Part shown: piece after piece, positions 24,401-35,075 of the stretch | Layout of the letters: each line of letters begins with the position of its first letter | Position numbering within the stretch: the stretch's first letter is position 1 | Assembly (NCBI RefSeq): GCF_933775445.1 | Contig: NC_065873.1 | Coordinates: 14,694,001-14,758,000 of the forward strand | Source: Argentina anserina | Taxonomy: Eukaryota > Streptophyta > Magnoliopsida > Rosales > Rosaceae | Direction of reading: 5' to 3' | DNA length: 64,000 nt | The notes under the pieces: model-generated | Told to the model about the DNA's origin: nothing | Database searches by the model: none | The model's input: only the letters and a program-made list of their open reading frames with translations | Translations under genes and position numbers: made by a program

Positions 24401-26341
24401 CGGAGGTCAGGCGCTTACCAGAACATACCATTCTTGAGTTCAGAATAGTTGAATTAGCTTTTTAAGTGGACCAGAACGAATCAATTTACAACTCTATGAC
24501 CCCATATACATCAATACTCCTCGATCAGCACCATATATATAGTTTACACTACATGCATGTTCATTGAGCCAAAGGAGCAAGCGAAACAAATAAGGGTGAA
24601 TTTTAGTACCTTTTTAGGGATTCCAATAAACGATAAAGAGGGAGCAAGTGAGGGAGGGAAGGTGTGCTCATACAAAGGACCAACCCTATCATCATCGATG
24701 GATACTATTCCTTTGGTGTCAAGATATGGGAATGTGTATGAATTACCTGCACAAATGCACTAGTCTAAGAAGATTGTGAAGTTGGAACAATTAGGAACCT
24801 AACTTTAGTCAAGACACACATGGAGAATCTCCCCATCAATTAATCAAAGAGTTGGAAACTTTAGTTTGGCATTGAGCAAATTGATATCCTGGTCCTCAAG
24901 AAACCACCGAGTCTTTACTATATAAGTATATATAGTTGCATGCGAAATTGTGTATTATGTCGGTCTATAATTGGAGAATGAAAACTTTACCCTGTGCAGT
25001 AGATGATAGTGTCTGCAATGACACAAGAACATCAACAAACAATACCCTTCCATCTTCTTGAAGGGATTCTATCTGCATGTATATATGAATTGTAGCTGTT
25101 ACAATTCCCCAACATTGGATTGAAATATTGATATTTTGCTACAGAAATTAGTATCAGAAAAATTGACTCGGACTATTTAGAGGTGTAATTCATTTCAATA
25201 TAACGATGAGATACCTGTGGACGAAGATGCAAATTGTCAAGCTTAGAAATGACCTTGGACAAGCCCTCAAATATACTTTCCAACGATCTTGCGCTGAGGT
25301 ACACTACCGCCTTTGCCACTTTCACTAACTCCATTGAAATGTCTTGCGCACTTTGTGCAGTTCCAACCACCACCACAACCTGCATAAAGTACATAAAAAA
25401 TTTACGGAATTGTGAGTAAATCATAGAACGAGAAGTCGAGAATCATTGACGATTTGACGGCGGAAAGTGTAAGCTATTTTGTAGAACGTACAAATGGAAT
25501 TATTAACCATGTATGTGTGTGCAACTGCGTATCATCAGGTGATACAGTCAGGTTACCTCATCTCGGAACGGCTCGGGATTCCGGTAAATATGACTGTATT
25601 TGCTTCCTCTTCCATGAGTCCATTCCTGAATATGTATCGGTGTTCATGGGGTAAAAGAAAAGAAAGAACGATAAATGTGGTTAGAAGTTAGAAGTGTTGG
25701 CATTCGTAAAGAAACTCGACCTCATCGAGTAATTTGACGTACCATTAATGGAAGGCAACCGGGGCTGAGAATAATGACCAGTGGCCACAACCACAGAATC
25801 AAATACATCTTCCATCACAGCTTGGCTCTTCTTCTCGACACTCCTAACAAGCCATTTCAAATCTTGGCATCCACTACATCATCCAGCATTCCCACATAAG
25901 CTACCCTAGTATTGAACCTGATCAAGTCCCTCAACCCAAACCAGTCACAAAAGTCTTGTAGGTACAAAAGAAGTTCCCTATGCCCAGGAAACCTTCTCGT
26001 GTCTCTATCATTCTTAACTGAAAATGGAAAGTCTGTGAATCCCACGATCTCTCTTGGAGATCCGAGCCTTAAAGACTGATAAACACTACTATGCACATTT
26101 TGATAATGAGAATTATGAATTGTAGTAGGAGTACTTGTAGTGTTCCCTCCCAACGGGTCCTCTCCCTCCACATTGGGGTCATACAGCCATTGGCCACCTA
26201 CATCGTGATTCTGTTCCAACACCACCACTCTGTAACCTTCTTTCTTCAGCTCTCTAGCAGCAACAAGCCCTGAAGGTCCAGCCCCAATTACACACACACT
26301 TTTGGATTTGTACCGCTCAGACATCGTGGTTGTGTTATCAG

Positions 26342-26935
26342 CAGTGTTTTAAAACGTGAAGGCGTACCTCAAGGCATTTTTGCGAGAGCCTTAAGCCTTA
26401 ACGCTTAAGGCGTAAAAGGCGTAAGCCTTACGACATAAAAATGATAAACACACCTATTTAAATGTACCTATTATTCTTATACATACCACTTGAAGAATAA
26501 CTTGAAAAAAATAATAATCGTCATGCATATATACAATAATTGTGCAGGACTTGCGTGATGATGTGTTTTGGAAAAATATATATAATGCCACTGACAATGT
26601 AACATAAGTACTCAAGAATGTACAAGAACGTTTCTAGGTACAGGGTTAAATATGGCCAATATTACTCCAACTGATGGCAATTCTCAGGTTATCTAAAACT
26701 TTGTGTTACCCTATATCTCATCATCGAGCAACTTATATAGATCACAGGTCCCTAAGCAACTTCAAAGTCATACAATATTGTTATCTGTATTCGTAAAATA
26801 AGGGGCTTCCCTCATATACATGCTTAGCTATAATGATCATTAAACAAAGATCAATGTCACAGTCTGTAAGGCAATTCTCCAATAAAACCCAAAACTGAAA
26901 ATAACATTCCTGTTATTCTAAGGGAGGAGAACCTG

Positions 26936-26982
<47 letters not shown>

Positions 26983-28271
26983 TTGGCATTTATATGTTAT
27001 ATCTCCTCTTTGCCTTCTTGTGTATAAATCTCGTGGATAACCATTTTCAGAAAATACTGTCACAGCAAGGAATGCCATAAAAACGTGCCTGCAAACATCG
27101 TGCCTCATCTGCCCATGGACATAAACCAGGAGAACCATCTAGAGTATTGAACCATTGACTCTTCAGTATTATATTCAACTAATTTCAAATGTTTTGCAAA
27201 GGCTATAAGAATATGCAAAGGTTTCCAAGATATGGTTATATGTGATTGATGATCCTATCTTTTGTCTTCAAATCCACTGCAGGTATCTAACAAGCGACAA
27301 AGGAATTCAACCAATTTCGATAATCAAGATGCTTTTATTCCTTCTAATCCAAGGTTTTTCAATATTTTACTTCTGGAATGCATACCATTTAATAAATGAC
27401 GATATCAAGCAAGAGATTTCAACAAAAACATTTTGGTTAAAGCTTCTGCTTTGTTCATCTAATGAGCTTAGCTTACCTTTCTATCAATAAGATTTGAGAT
27501 TCCACTTTATCACAATTATACAAAGATATATCAGTGGCAGCATCCGAATTCAAATCAATGGTAAGATGAGTAAGATATATTATATACAAATAAAAGAGTG
27601 CTTTGAGGGAGGGGGTTTGGATCGGAGAGTCTCAATATCAAGATAGGATTATGTACTTAACCGTAAGAACATCACAGTGAACTTCAAAAGATAAACAGAA
27701 CCCAGCCCTCAGTTGAAGTGATTGAATAAACTCAATGAAGTCACCATCAAAATTAAAGCAATCTGTATCATACCTTCAAAGCCCAACCAACCGAAACTCC
27801 TGAAAAGAAGAATCACGATCTAATCGTTTGCTTCTTTGAAATGTAGCTCTTGAAGAGGAAGAAGAATAGGTTTGGCTGAGAGCTTGAGACTTTTCTTCTG
27901 TTTGTAACTTTGTATTGAGGGTCGAAACTCTTAAAGAGAAGAATCACCGATCACGATCTAATCGTTTTTCGTTTTCATCTTTGCGATGCGGTGCTTGAAG
28001 AGGAGGAAGAATAGATTTGGCCGAGGGTTTGAGAAATTTTCTTCTCTTTATTTTCGTTAACCCTCAATTGAAAACGAGATCGTTTTTTGTCTTTCGGGTT
28101 AAAAAAAAAAACTTTGAAGCGCGCCTTGTATGCGCGTTTTTTACGCCTTCATGCGCCTTTATGTGTTTTTTTTGCGCTTGTACGCCTTTTTTAAAAAGGC
28201 GACTCGTTTTCGATTAAGCCTTAGCTTTTTAAGCTTCAGGCGAGTTTTGAGGCGAGTTTTTTAAAACACTG
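26342..28271. mobile_element. Nonautonomous hAT element (1930 bp) in FMO exon 1
   Basis: Exact 8-bp target duplication GTTATCAG at 26334-26341 and 28272-28279. Termini are CAGTGTTTTAAAA and its inverted copy TTTTAAAACACTG, the classic hAT form. Subterminal regions are packed with short GCGTAAGGCG/ACGCCTT-like motifs (26360-26435 and 28130-28250), as expected of transposase binding sites. No transposase frame is present. Removing the element and one target copy restores the FMO codons GAT-AAC-ACA. Confidence 0.92.
26939..26979. repeat. (AT)n microsatellite in the hAT element
   Basis: About 20 uninterrupted AT units. Confidence 0.95.
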
Positions 28272-28478
28272 GTTATCAGTAGCTATATCCCGTACAGATT
28301 CAACCACTTCACCCTGTTGAACTTCCGGAGTCTCCTCCAACTTTCCGTTTGATGAATCCGCCATCCGCTCAGACATCGTGGTTGTGTTATCAATAGCTAT
28401 ATCCCGTACAGATTCAACCACTTCATCCTCTTGAACTTCCGGAGTCTCCTCCAACTTTCCGTTTGATGAATCCGCCAT
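28272..28478 (-). repeat. In-frame 114-bp tandem duplication at the FMO N-terminus
   Basis: Two copies of a 38-codon unit beginning MADSSNGKLEETPEVQ and ending TTTMSER. The second copy is interrupted by the hAT element and finishes beyond it at 26319. They differ at a few residues (QEDE versus QQGE; DIAID versus DIATD). Being a multiple of three, the duplication preserved the frame. Confidence 0.9.
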
Positions 28479-28725
28479 TTGGTGATGAAGTATTGAAAGT
28501 TCCCCCCTCTGTTCCTCCTCCTTAACCAGTAAGCATGGAGGGAAAGCTAGAATGATCTAGATATATAAGCCACATGCAGTACGTAGCAGTCTCACAACCA
28601 CTTAATTATTTCTCCCAACACCAGTTCACTAGCTACTGAATTATTTTCCGCATGCAAAACTTTCTGAATAAGAAAAGATCACAAAACTTTTAGACAAATG
28701 GATGTAGGATCGCAGATCAGCCAAA
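28479..28725 (-). promoter_or_regulatory. FMO upstream region
   Basis: Sequence 5' of the ancestral FMO start, with a purine/pyrimidine-skewed leader and a TATATAAG-like motif near 28560-28568 (reverse strand CTTATATA). Position fits a core promoter; not proven. Confidence 0.3.
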
Positions 28726-28728
28726 CGA

Positions 28729-28987
28729 CACTACAATAAAAATGACAATAGCAACATTATGACCACATATCATGTGTTGTCAATAGAGATGTTGCAATCC
28801 AAAAAAACAAATAAATGTCACATATCTCTAAAAAATGTGGCTTTTTATACTATTGTATAGGGTATAAGCCACATTTATTGAGATATGTGGTATTTTTTTA
28901 GGATTGCAACACCTCTGTTGACAACACATGTATGGCAACACATAATATGTGGCTGTAGTGTTGCTATTGCTCAAAATTGTAGTAGTG
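28729..28987. mobile_element. CACTA MITE (259 bp)
   Basis: Begins CACTACAAT, ends ATTGTAGTAGTG, with a 3-bp target duplication CGA on each side (28726-28728, 28988-28990). Subterminal sequence is inverted-repeated across nearly the whole element: AATAGCAACA, CCACATAT, ATGTGTTG and TTGCAATCC appear in both arms, so it can fold into a long hairpin. Confidence 0.8.
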
Positions 28988-28990
28988 CGA

Positions 28991-29925
28991 TATGAAACCT
29001 ATTTGCCAACAAAGCGATTGATGACTAAGTAGAAAATAAGAAAACATAATGAATTTATATTTGAATGGTAGCTATTTATAGTTGGTATAGAGTGGTGGAT
29101 GATTGGTAGTGCTGTGGAAAAGTTTCTTTTGGTTGTGTGGATCCTTATTTGCTCGTGTGTGCAATTTTGGTATCGATGGTCAGAGGCTTAATTTACAAGG
29201 CAGCCTTGTTATTTTCGATTTTTAGCTATGTAAAATGAAACATTTCGGATTTTCTAAATTCGATTACCGATATATTAGAATTAACTAATCGACATTTGTT
29301 GAATAATGTAGTAAAATATGTCTATATTAAATTACTCGTCGCCACGAACATGAAAATATTTTCAAAATATTTTTCCGACGCTCGGTTTCTTTTTTTATGA
29401 ATTTCCAAAAAAAATCCTTGTTTTAAAAGTATTTTCAGTCTAGGTTTTGGATTTTGGCCTAGGTGAGACCCAAGACTCAAGCCCATTCTCCCGTTCTTAA
29501 ATCCATCAACTACCGCATTATTTCTCTTCTTCATTCTTCTCGACACTTCTTTTCTTCACCTTTGCGTTTTCCACTGAGACCGACCCAGACTCTCCCTTTA
29601 CCTCCGCCTAGTGCCGCCGCCAGGGCGAGATTTAAGCATACACCTTCACCATCGTGCTCCTGTTCTCTTCCTCTTTGCAACCATGTTCGTCGATACTTAA
29701 ACATCTATGTTTTCTATGAGAACGAAATAGAGGCAGTACGATGTAGTTGATCAAGGACTTAACCCATCAATCCCGGTCTTGGGCAAATCATAGTTAATAC
29801 AGTGAAGATCCATCAAGGAGCTCCAACGTCTTATTGAAGCTCCGATCGTCTTTCTCAATTTCCTCTTGGTAGTTTCAATCTCTTTCCTTCGTTGCTGATA
29901 CTCTTGCGATTTTGATTCTTAGAAT
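28991..29925. other. Spacer with leader-like CT-rich segment
   Basis: 29460-29760 is CT-rich and resembles a 5' leader, but no frame continues from it into a recognisable gene. Confidence 0.3.
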
Positions 29926-29929
29926 TGAG

Positions 29930-30175
29930 ACTAACCCTTTCCCTCCTCTTTCTTCCATGTTCCATCGCTGCCGTGCACCGCCTCGATCTTCCTCCTTCTG
30001 GCGATTTCATTAGCGTCGGCGAGCTTATGCACTTCCTTGAGGTTCTCGAGGAATTCTGGGTCGCTTTGTTGATCTGGGAGGATCCCTAGAACTGCAGCTG
30101 CAAGGATTGGGGAGTAGCAGCTGGGATCGGGATCCGAAAGGGGAGCAGCAGCCTCGGCTCTGCATTTTCAGTTCG
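29930..30175 (-). pseudogene. Unidentified coding-like segment
   Basis: On the minus strand ~80 codons stay open from about 30175, without an ATG start: an Ala-rich stretch with AAAVLGILPDQQSDPEFLEN, then a charged helix-like tail KLADANEIARRRKIEAVHG ending EEGKG and stop. Balanced amino acid use and higher GC than the surroundings suggest real ancestral coding sequence. I do not recognise the family. It could be a retrocopy or captured exon. Confidence 0.35.
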
Positions 30176-30240
30176 TTGAAGCCAAGAGTATGCTCTACTT
30201 GTGGAGAGCTCGGATCAGCGACAGGCTTAGGCTTTAAACA

Positions 30241-31020
30241 GTGAGTGAACTTTTATTTAAATAAAATGCATACATGAATATTTATAGTTAAATGAATTTT
30301 GGCGTTATATAAATTTAATTATTCTCTTGATTATCTATAGTGAGTTCCATTTATTTATTTTGGAAATAAATTTGAGAAATATATATATATATATATATAT
30401 AACGTCTTATGATGTTTTAAAAGTTGGTTTATTTACTTATTCGGAAATGAGATTCTCATATATTTTCTTTGGTCATATTTATTATATGTTATATGTTGGG
30501 AACCGTATTTGATATTATTGTTTTTCTCAAAAAAGTCATATCAACTCGGTCATTCTTTAGGAATTAATGGTACATGCACCCTAAACCCGCTATTCTCATT
30601 TTGAGAATCAACCAGGCTTCTTATAATTATTTCATTTATTTTATCTTAACTAGCGGAATTAGTCTATTTTTTATGATTATTTCTATTTATTTTATTGTGA
30701 TTACCGTGGCTAGTTCACCCATTATTTTTTAAGCCATACACCTTGAGATGATGATGCTAACGTACTATTCCACCTTATGGTGACACTTTTCCACCTGAGA
30801 AGCGATGTGACATAGCCGGTAATGTCATAACAGCCAAATACCCTCTCCGTTAACGTGACATGACAGTATTGAGAGTTTGAGATTATATATTTTGTCCGGG
30901 AGTCATATTGTGTAGCTTATTTATTTCTTTTAGACTAGCGCGGACTAGTCCACTCCTTATAGTTTATTATTTTATATATTATTTTGACTAGCGAGGCTTT
31001 TCTATTAATTGATATATATT
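30241..31020. other. Repetitive AT-rich spacer
   Basis: Contains a (TA)n tract near 30381 and recurring GACTAGCG-type motifs (30650, 30940, 30985) that reappear at 31618-31680 beyond the MULE insertion. This is one larger unidentified repeat interrupted by that insertion. Confidence 0.35.
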
Positions 31021-31030
31021 ATTCTGACTA

Positions 31031-31567
31031 GAGAAATTCTTCCGTTCGCTAACCGCACCACCTGTCATATACCCAACCAATAAATAATCAACACGTGTCT
31101 CAACATAATTTCCCTCTTTTCATCTTCTTCCTCTTTTCTTCCCAGAAGATCTCTACCTTCTTCCTCTTTTCTTCCCGATCCCCATAACCCAGCTGACAAC
31201 AGTGAGAACAGCTAGGTAATCAGTCCGCCTACATGACCGGCAATATGGGCTCACCCTCCAGCCGCAGCGAGCAGACCACCACCGTCCTTGGCGATAATTT
31301 CTCTCTCCGATTGACTCATGTCGATGTGGTTCACGATGATGTTCCCGCCTACACTCTCCGGCTATTATTTATTTTGAATCATCTTCTTGGGGTCAGGCTG
31401 ATGCTAGACAAAGGAAAGTAAGAGATGGAAGAAGAAGAAGAAGAAGAAGAAGAAGAAGGCAGAATCAGCCGAAGTTTCTGTCCTGGGACAGATTATACCA
31501 CGTGTCACTCTTTAACTGGTCGGTCGCATAGGACAGGTGGTGCGTTGGTCGCACCTAAGAATTTCTC
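31031..31567. mobile_element. Nonautonomous MULE (537 bp), possible Pack-MULE
   Basis: Exact 10-bp target duplication ATTCTGACTA (31021-31030 and 31568-31577). Terminal inverted repeats of ~65 bp start GAGAAATTCTT and share CGCACCACCTGTC and ACACGTG blocks. The interior is less AT-rich and has a 62-codon + strand frame (31233-31421) of unknown identity plus a (GAA)n tract at 31428-31458. The frame could be a captured gene piece. Confidence 0.87.
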
Positions 31568-31577
31568 ATTCTGACTA

Positions 31578-33595
31578 ACATGACTAATCCATTTTATATT
31601 ATTTGTTATATTATTTTGACTAGCGGAGCTAGGCTATTTTCTATAATTATTTTCATTGATTTCATTTGACTAGGGGTCTAGTCTGTCTATGTGAGAATAT
31701 TAGTCTTTAAAGATTTTTATTAAAACTTACATGCATCGGATTTCCTTAACAAGGAAAACAGGGAAGTATAATAAATTATTTATTTTGTTCAATATTTTAT
31801 TTTCGTCCACTCACTCTAATATGTTTTTTAAATATTTTCCTATGGGCCCTTCGGTTTCAATTGCAGAGGTTGCAAGAAAAGTCATATGAGGTCAAATGTA
31901 CCAGATGTTGAAGCATAGTCATCCAGTCTGCTTCCGCTAATAGGTTTTGACTTGTCATTTACTGCTCTGATACTTTTGGTATATGAATATATCGTTAAAA
32001 ATATTTGATTGCTCAAAATTTGGTTAGTTGTGGAGTTTGGTAGATGAATTGGGAGCACGGAGGCTCCAAGTGTTACGGTTGGATGATTGATTTTAGAAGT
32101 GTTTCGTTTTTAAAAGTGGCTCCAAGTCATGTGGGACTAACTGGTAAGGATTGTCCACTTTTAAGGAGAGTGCCAAAATTTTGACGTGTTTTCTTTAGAA
32201 GTGGTTCTCACATGACTTACTCCGGGTATTAGGGCAATATTTGGGGCATGGAAAGTTGAGGAAGTAGGCGTTTGAAACAAACACTCGTATATCCATCACA
32301 AAAACAACTTAATTAATTAGAATACGAAATGAAATCCTAAACTATGCAATTGAAGACACACATATACAAAATTAATTGAGCTCTGAGAGAGAATGGAGAA
32401 ATGAGGTCTCAATGATTTTAGGGTTTTGTAATAAACATATTCACATATTGGAAAAAAAAGCGATGGGAGTCTTTTCCTCTTTGAGACTATGTTGCTCAAC
32501 TGCTGAACCAAGTATTGGAGGCTCCCACAAACCAATAGGTACTGTATTATTAAGACAGTCGAGATCTTCGATCGGGAGATTCTTTATTCTAGGTCCCATC
32601 CTCGTGGACTCATGGTAGCTTTTTTTTTTAATCTAACCTTGAAAAGCACGATGCTGATCGAAAAATTCATTGGTTTTTGTTTGTTGCTTGGTAACTAATT
32701 AATTTTGAGAGCTTTGGTACATTAACGTTAATTAGTAACCAGTATAAACCATGCATGCATGAATCTCCTGTCTTATTTTAGCATTGTCCTGTCCTATGAA
32801 CCTTGTTTAGAAATACTCAAAAAAGGTACCACATCCACGTTTTGCTATAGTTCACTCGACTTTGCAATTTTGCGCACTCCGTCGTGGTCAAGTCAGTGCC
32901 AACTCTTTGTGACCGGCGGTCAATTACAAATTAAGCTCAAACTGAATCGACTATACGACTCTGTACGTTGTGTATATTCTATCAGCAAAACGGTCGAATG
33001 AACGATCAACTGTTGAGCTAACATCTATCCAATTAAATGAATGATCGATCGTCAGTTTTCGTTTGCGTGGTTTAACAGTTTGATCATTAGAAAGAGAGTG
33101 ATAGCAAACTCCGGCTGGTTCCTGTTCTACAGTTTCTTTTAGGTTAGATCCATAGATTCAGTTCACTACATTCGAACTATTTTGCCTTCTATATATGGTC
33201 AAATTCTTATGAGAAACTAGTGAATAGAATGGGCATCAACTTTGCATATTCGAACTAGAAGTAATGAACTACTTCATGCATATACCTGGATTTGATCTGG
33301 CATCCTCGTGTGTTTATCGACATTTAAGCCAAGACTGCAATTGCATGTTATAGATGTTGCACGACTAATTAACCACGTACAATAAAATTTGAACAAGTAC
33401 AGATATTGAAAGAACATGCTTGGCAAGGCGCACACCGGCGGCACACGCACACACGCACAGATAGATATATGTAATCGCTATGCATGCATAACAAACTGCA
33501 GATCGAGTCTATGATTCCCGAAATCAGTGTACATATAAGTGAGGAGCGAAGAGGCTAGGAATGGAGTATCAAAACCAGTCGGGTGTAGTGGTGCG
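31578..33595. other. Intergenic, nothing recognised
   Basis: Scattered short frames without recognisable domains; continuation of the GACTAG-type repeat to ~31700. A (CA)n-like stretch lies near 33440. Confidence 0.35.
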
Positions 33596-33598
33596 TGG

Positions 33599-33844
33599 TT
33601 AGCTATAGTTGCAGCTGCAGTTGATCACAAGCAAGGAATTGGGAAGGATGTGTTGCGTTCCTACCTTCAATTTTTTGTATATAAGGGAAAATATCTTGCG
33701 TTTGATGGCACCTCTAACAGGGGGAACACGACGCCTCCTTCCGACTGCAGCGCCTTTCGACACTGCTAACTGCGACTTTACAGCCTTCATCATCTTGATC
33801 CGCTCAGCCTCCGCCATCATGATCAGTAGTATTACTGCATGCAT
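33599..33844 (-). CDS. Possible small basic protein (hypothetical)
   Basis: An 81-codon minus-strand frame with a likely internal start at MMAEAERIKMMKAVKSQL, then a highly basic stretch GRRRRVPPVRGAIKRKIF, followed by a less convincing tail. The compact acidic-then-basic layout and less AT-rich codons are gene-like. I do not recognise the family. Reasons for doubt are its short length, frames open on the opposite strand, and no visible splice structure. Confidence 0.3.
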   Translation of the reverse strand: MHAVILLIMMAEAERIKMMKAVKSQLAVSKGAAVGRRRRVPPVRGAIKRKIFSLIYKKLKVGTQHILPNSLLVINCSCNYS

Positions 33845-34655
33845 ATGTATGTGTTTTGAGTCAGCGAGCCAGAGAAGGAGAGATAGCTAGAGAAAAAGAG
33901 TTGCAAGTTATTGATGAGAGGAGTGGCTAACTAAGTTGGCTGAGATATAGATGTAACACATTTTGGTAGAGACTGGAAGAGAGTGAAGTTCGGAACCTTC
34001 GTCCCAGTTTCATGCACTATAATGTGACTTTCACTCATAAATCACAATAGGGGGCAATGGCAGTTCACTATTTTGTTGGTTAGCCCGTCGTATATATCGT
34101 ACCGCTTGAATATGTGTGAACCTGTAGCATGCATGGCAGCTAGGCGCTTTTAACTACTGATGAGTAGTTGGGTACAAATGGATAGAGATTAATAGAGTAA
34201 TTATTATATCTATCCACTACACCAAGTAATATTGTCGCGTCATATAGTATATTTAGTCAATTATATTATGACATGGTATAATTAATATGTACGCAGTGAA
34301 AATTGTAAAAAAAAATTTATATACAAGTAACTAAACAGAAACAAATATAGTAAAAAATAGACCGATAATATTAAAGAGTACGGCACATAAAATATGATAG
34401 CGCTCAGCTAGTAATTTTTGTACCATGTGACCTAGTAATTTTTTTTCGATCTTATCCATTTATTATTCATAAATTTAACGGATAAGATTACAAGTAAAAT
34501 TTTTAGTTTTTGACTATTTAAGCAAATTTAAAGTTGTATTTCATGTCGCCCCTATAGTGAATTACTGATGCAGTTGAAGATAAGACAGACGAAAACTCTT
34601 TACGATCAATAGTTTTGCCCTGCCAAAGACATAAGTCCTGAATTCTTGAATGCCA
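33845..34655. other. Intergenic, nothing recognised
   Basis: AT-rich; 33845-34010 could be the leader of the small minus-strand frame. Nothing else supported. Confidence 0.35.
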
Positions 34656-34661
34656 ATTTAA

Positions 34662-35015
34662 TTATGGAGCTCGAAAAAACATACTGTTCACTCCGGCTCT
34701 ATATATTTGCAGTCGGATTCACTTGTTATGCTCATCTCTGTGTCAGCGGGTGCAAACAGAACATCTCCATGGGTGAGAGCATATTTCGTACCACCTGTAT
34801 ATATATCTCCTTCTCCAGAAATTACCACAAAAATTGAGGGACCTGGGATTGCAGAAAATGCTGTGGATTTTCCAGTGGCCGGGGAAGATGACATCGATCA
34901 ACCTCAAATCCTTCAAAAGGTGGGATGTACCTTGTTACATAAGGATTTATAGAATCTCCTCGTAGGATGTCAGGAAAGCCCTGCAGTAAAAACATGGCTA
35001 ATAGAAATAAACTCA
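34662..35015 (-). pseudogene. Phosphomannose isomerase (type I) C-terminal fragment
   Basis: On the minus strand: GFPDILRGDSINPYVTRYIPPFEGFEVDRCHLP, then after a frame change FSAIPGPSIFVVISGEGDI, GDVLFAPADTE, and after a second frame change QIYRAGVNSMFF followed by stop at 34662-34664. This is the C-terminal cupin part of plant mannose-6-phosphate isomerase (PMI/DIN9 family), which interconverts fructose-6-P and mannose-6-P. The metal-binding N-terminal half is absent from this region, and two frameshifts rule out function. Confidence 0.8.
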
Positions 35016-35075
35016 AACCGAAGTAAGAGAGCTGTACAATCCTCCAGAATTCTACTAAGAGAAGAATATGGCGTC

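Larger units (their letters stand above)
23941..24429. mobile_element. Pack-MULE (489 bp) in FMO intron 5
   Basis: Exact 9-bp target duplication ATTCTTGAG at 23932-23940 and 24430-24438. Terminal inverted repeats of ~36 bp match at roughly 26 positions, with the core AAGCGCCT and CTCCGAGAGCC present at both ends. The interior is strikingly GC-rich compared with the surrounding AT-rich DNA and carries a piece of a WD40 gene. A 9-bp duplication plus long terminal repeats identifies a Mutator-type element. Confidence 0.88.
23346..28478 (-). pseudogene. Flavin-containing monooxygenase (FMO GS-OX-like), broken
   Basis: The exons on the minus strand are 28478-28272 plus 26333-25743 (one exon split by a hAT element), 25625-25557, 25379-25215, 25072-24991, 24746-24610, ~23880-23710 and 23540-23346. 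Family signatures are the FAD motif VIGAGPSG (~26288-26265), VVVATGHYSQP, the NADPH-side SAQDISMELV, FFESQAKWIAQLL and a C-terminal YGDYTGFPHLEEWRKEL. GS-OX FMOs S-oxygenate methylthioalkyl or related sulphur compounds. Lesions are one base missing at ~25860 (DAK|DLKW), two bases missing at ~25605, frame changes in exon 4 and at the exon 5 start, and a GC instead of GT donor after exon 6. Intron 5 holds a Pack-MULE. Alternatively some lesions could be assembly errors, but five or more make a functional product unlikely. Confidence 0.88.

Noticed and set aside
26342..28271. Treating the sequence between the two FMO exon parts as an intron
   Set aside because: It has no GT-AG borders at the break, whereas exact 8-bp duplication and 13-bp inverted termini identify a hAT element.
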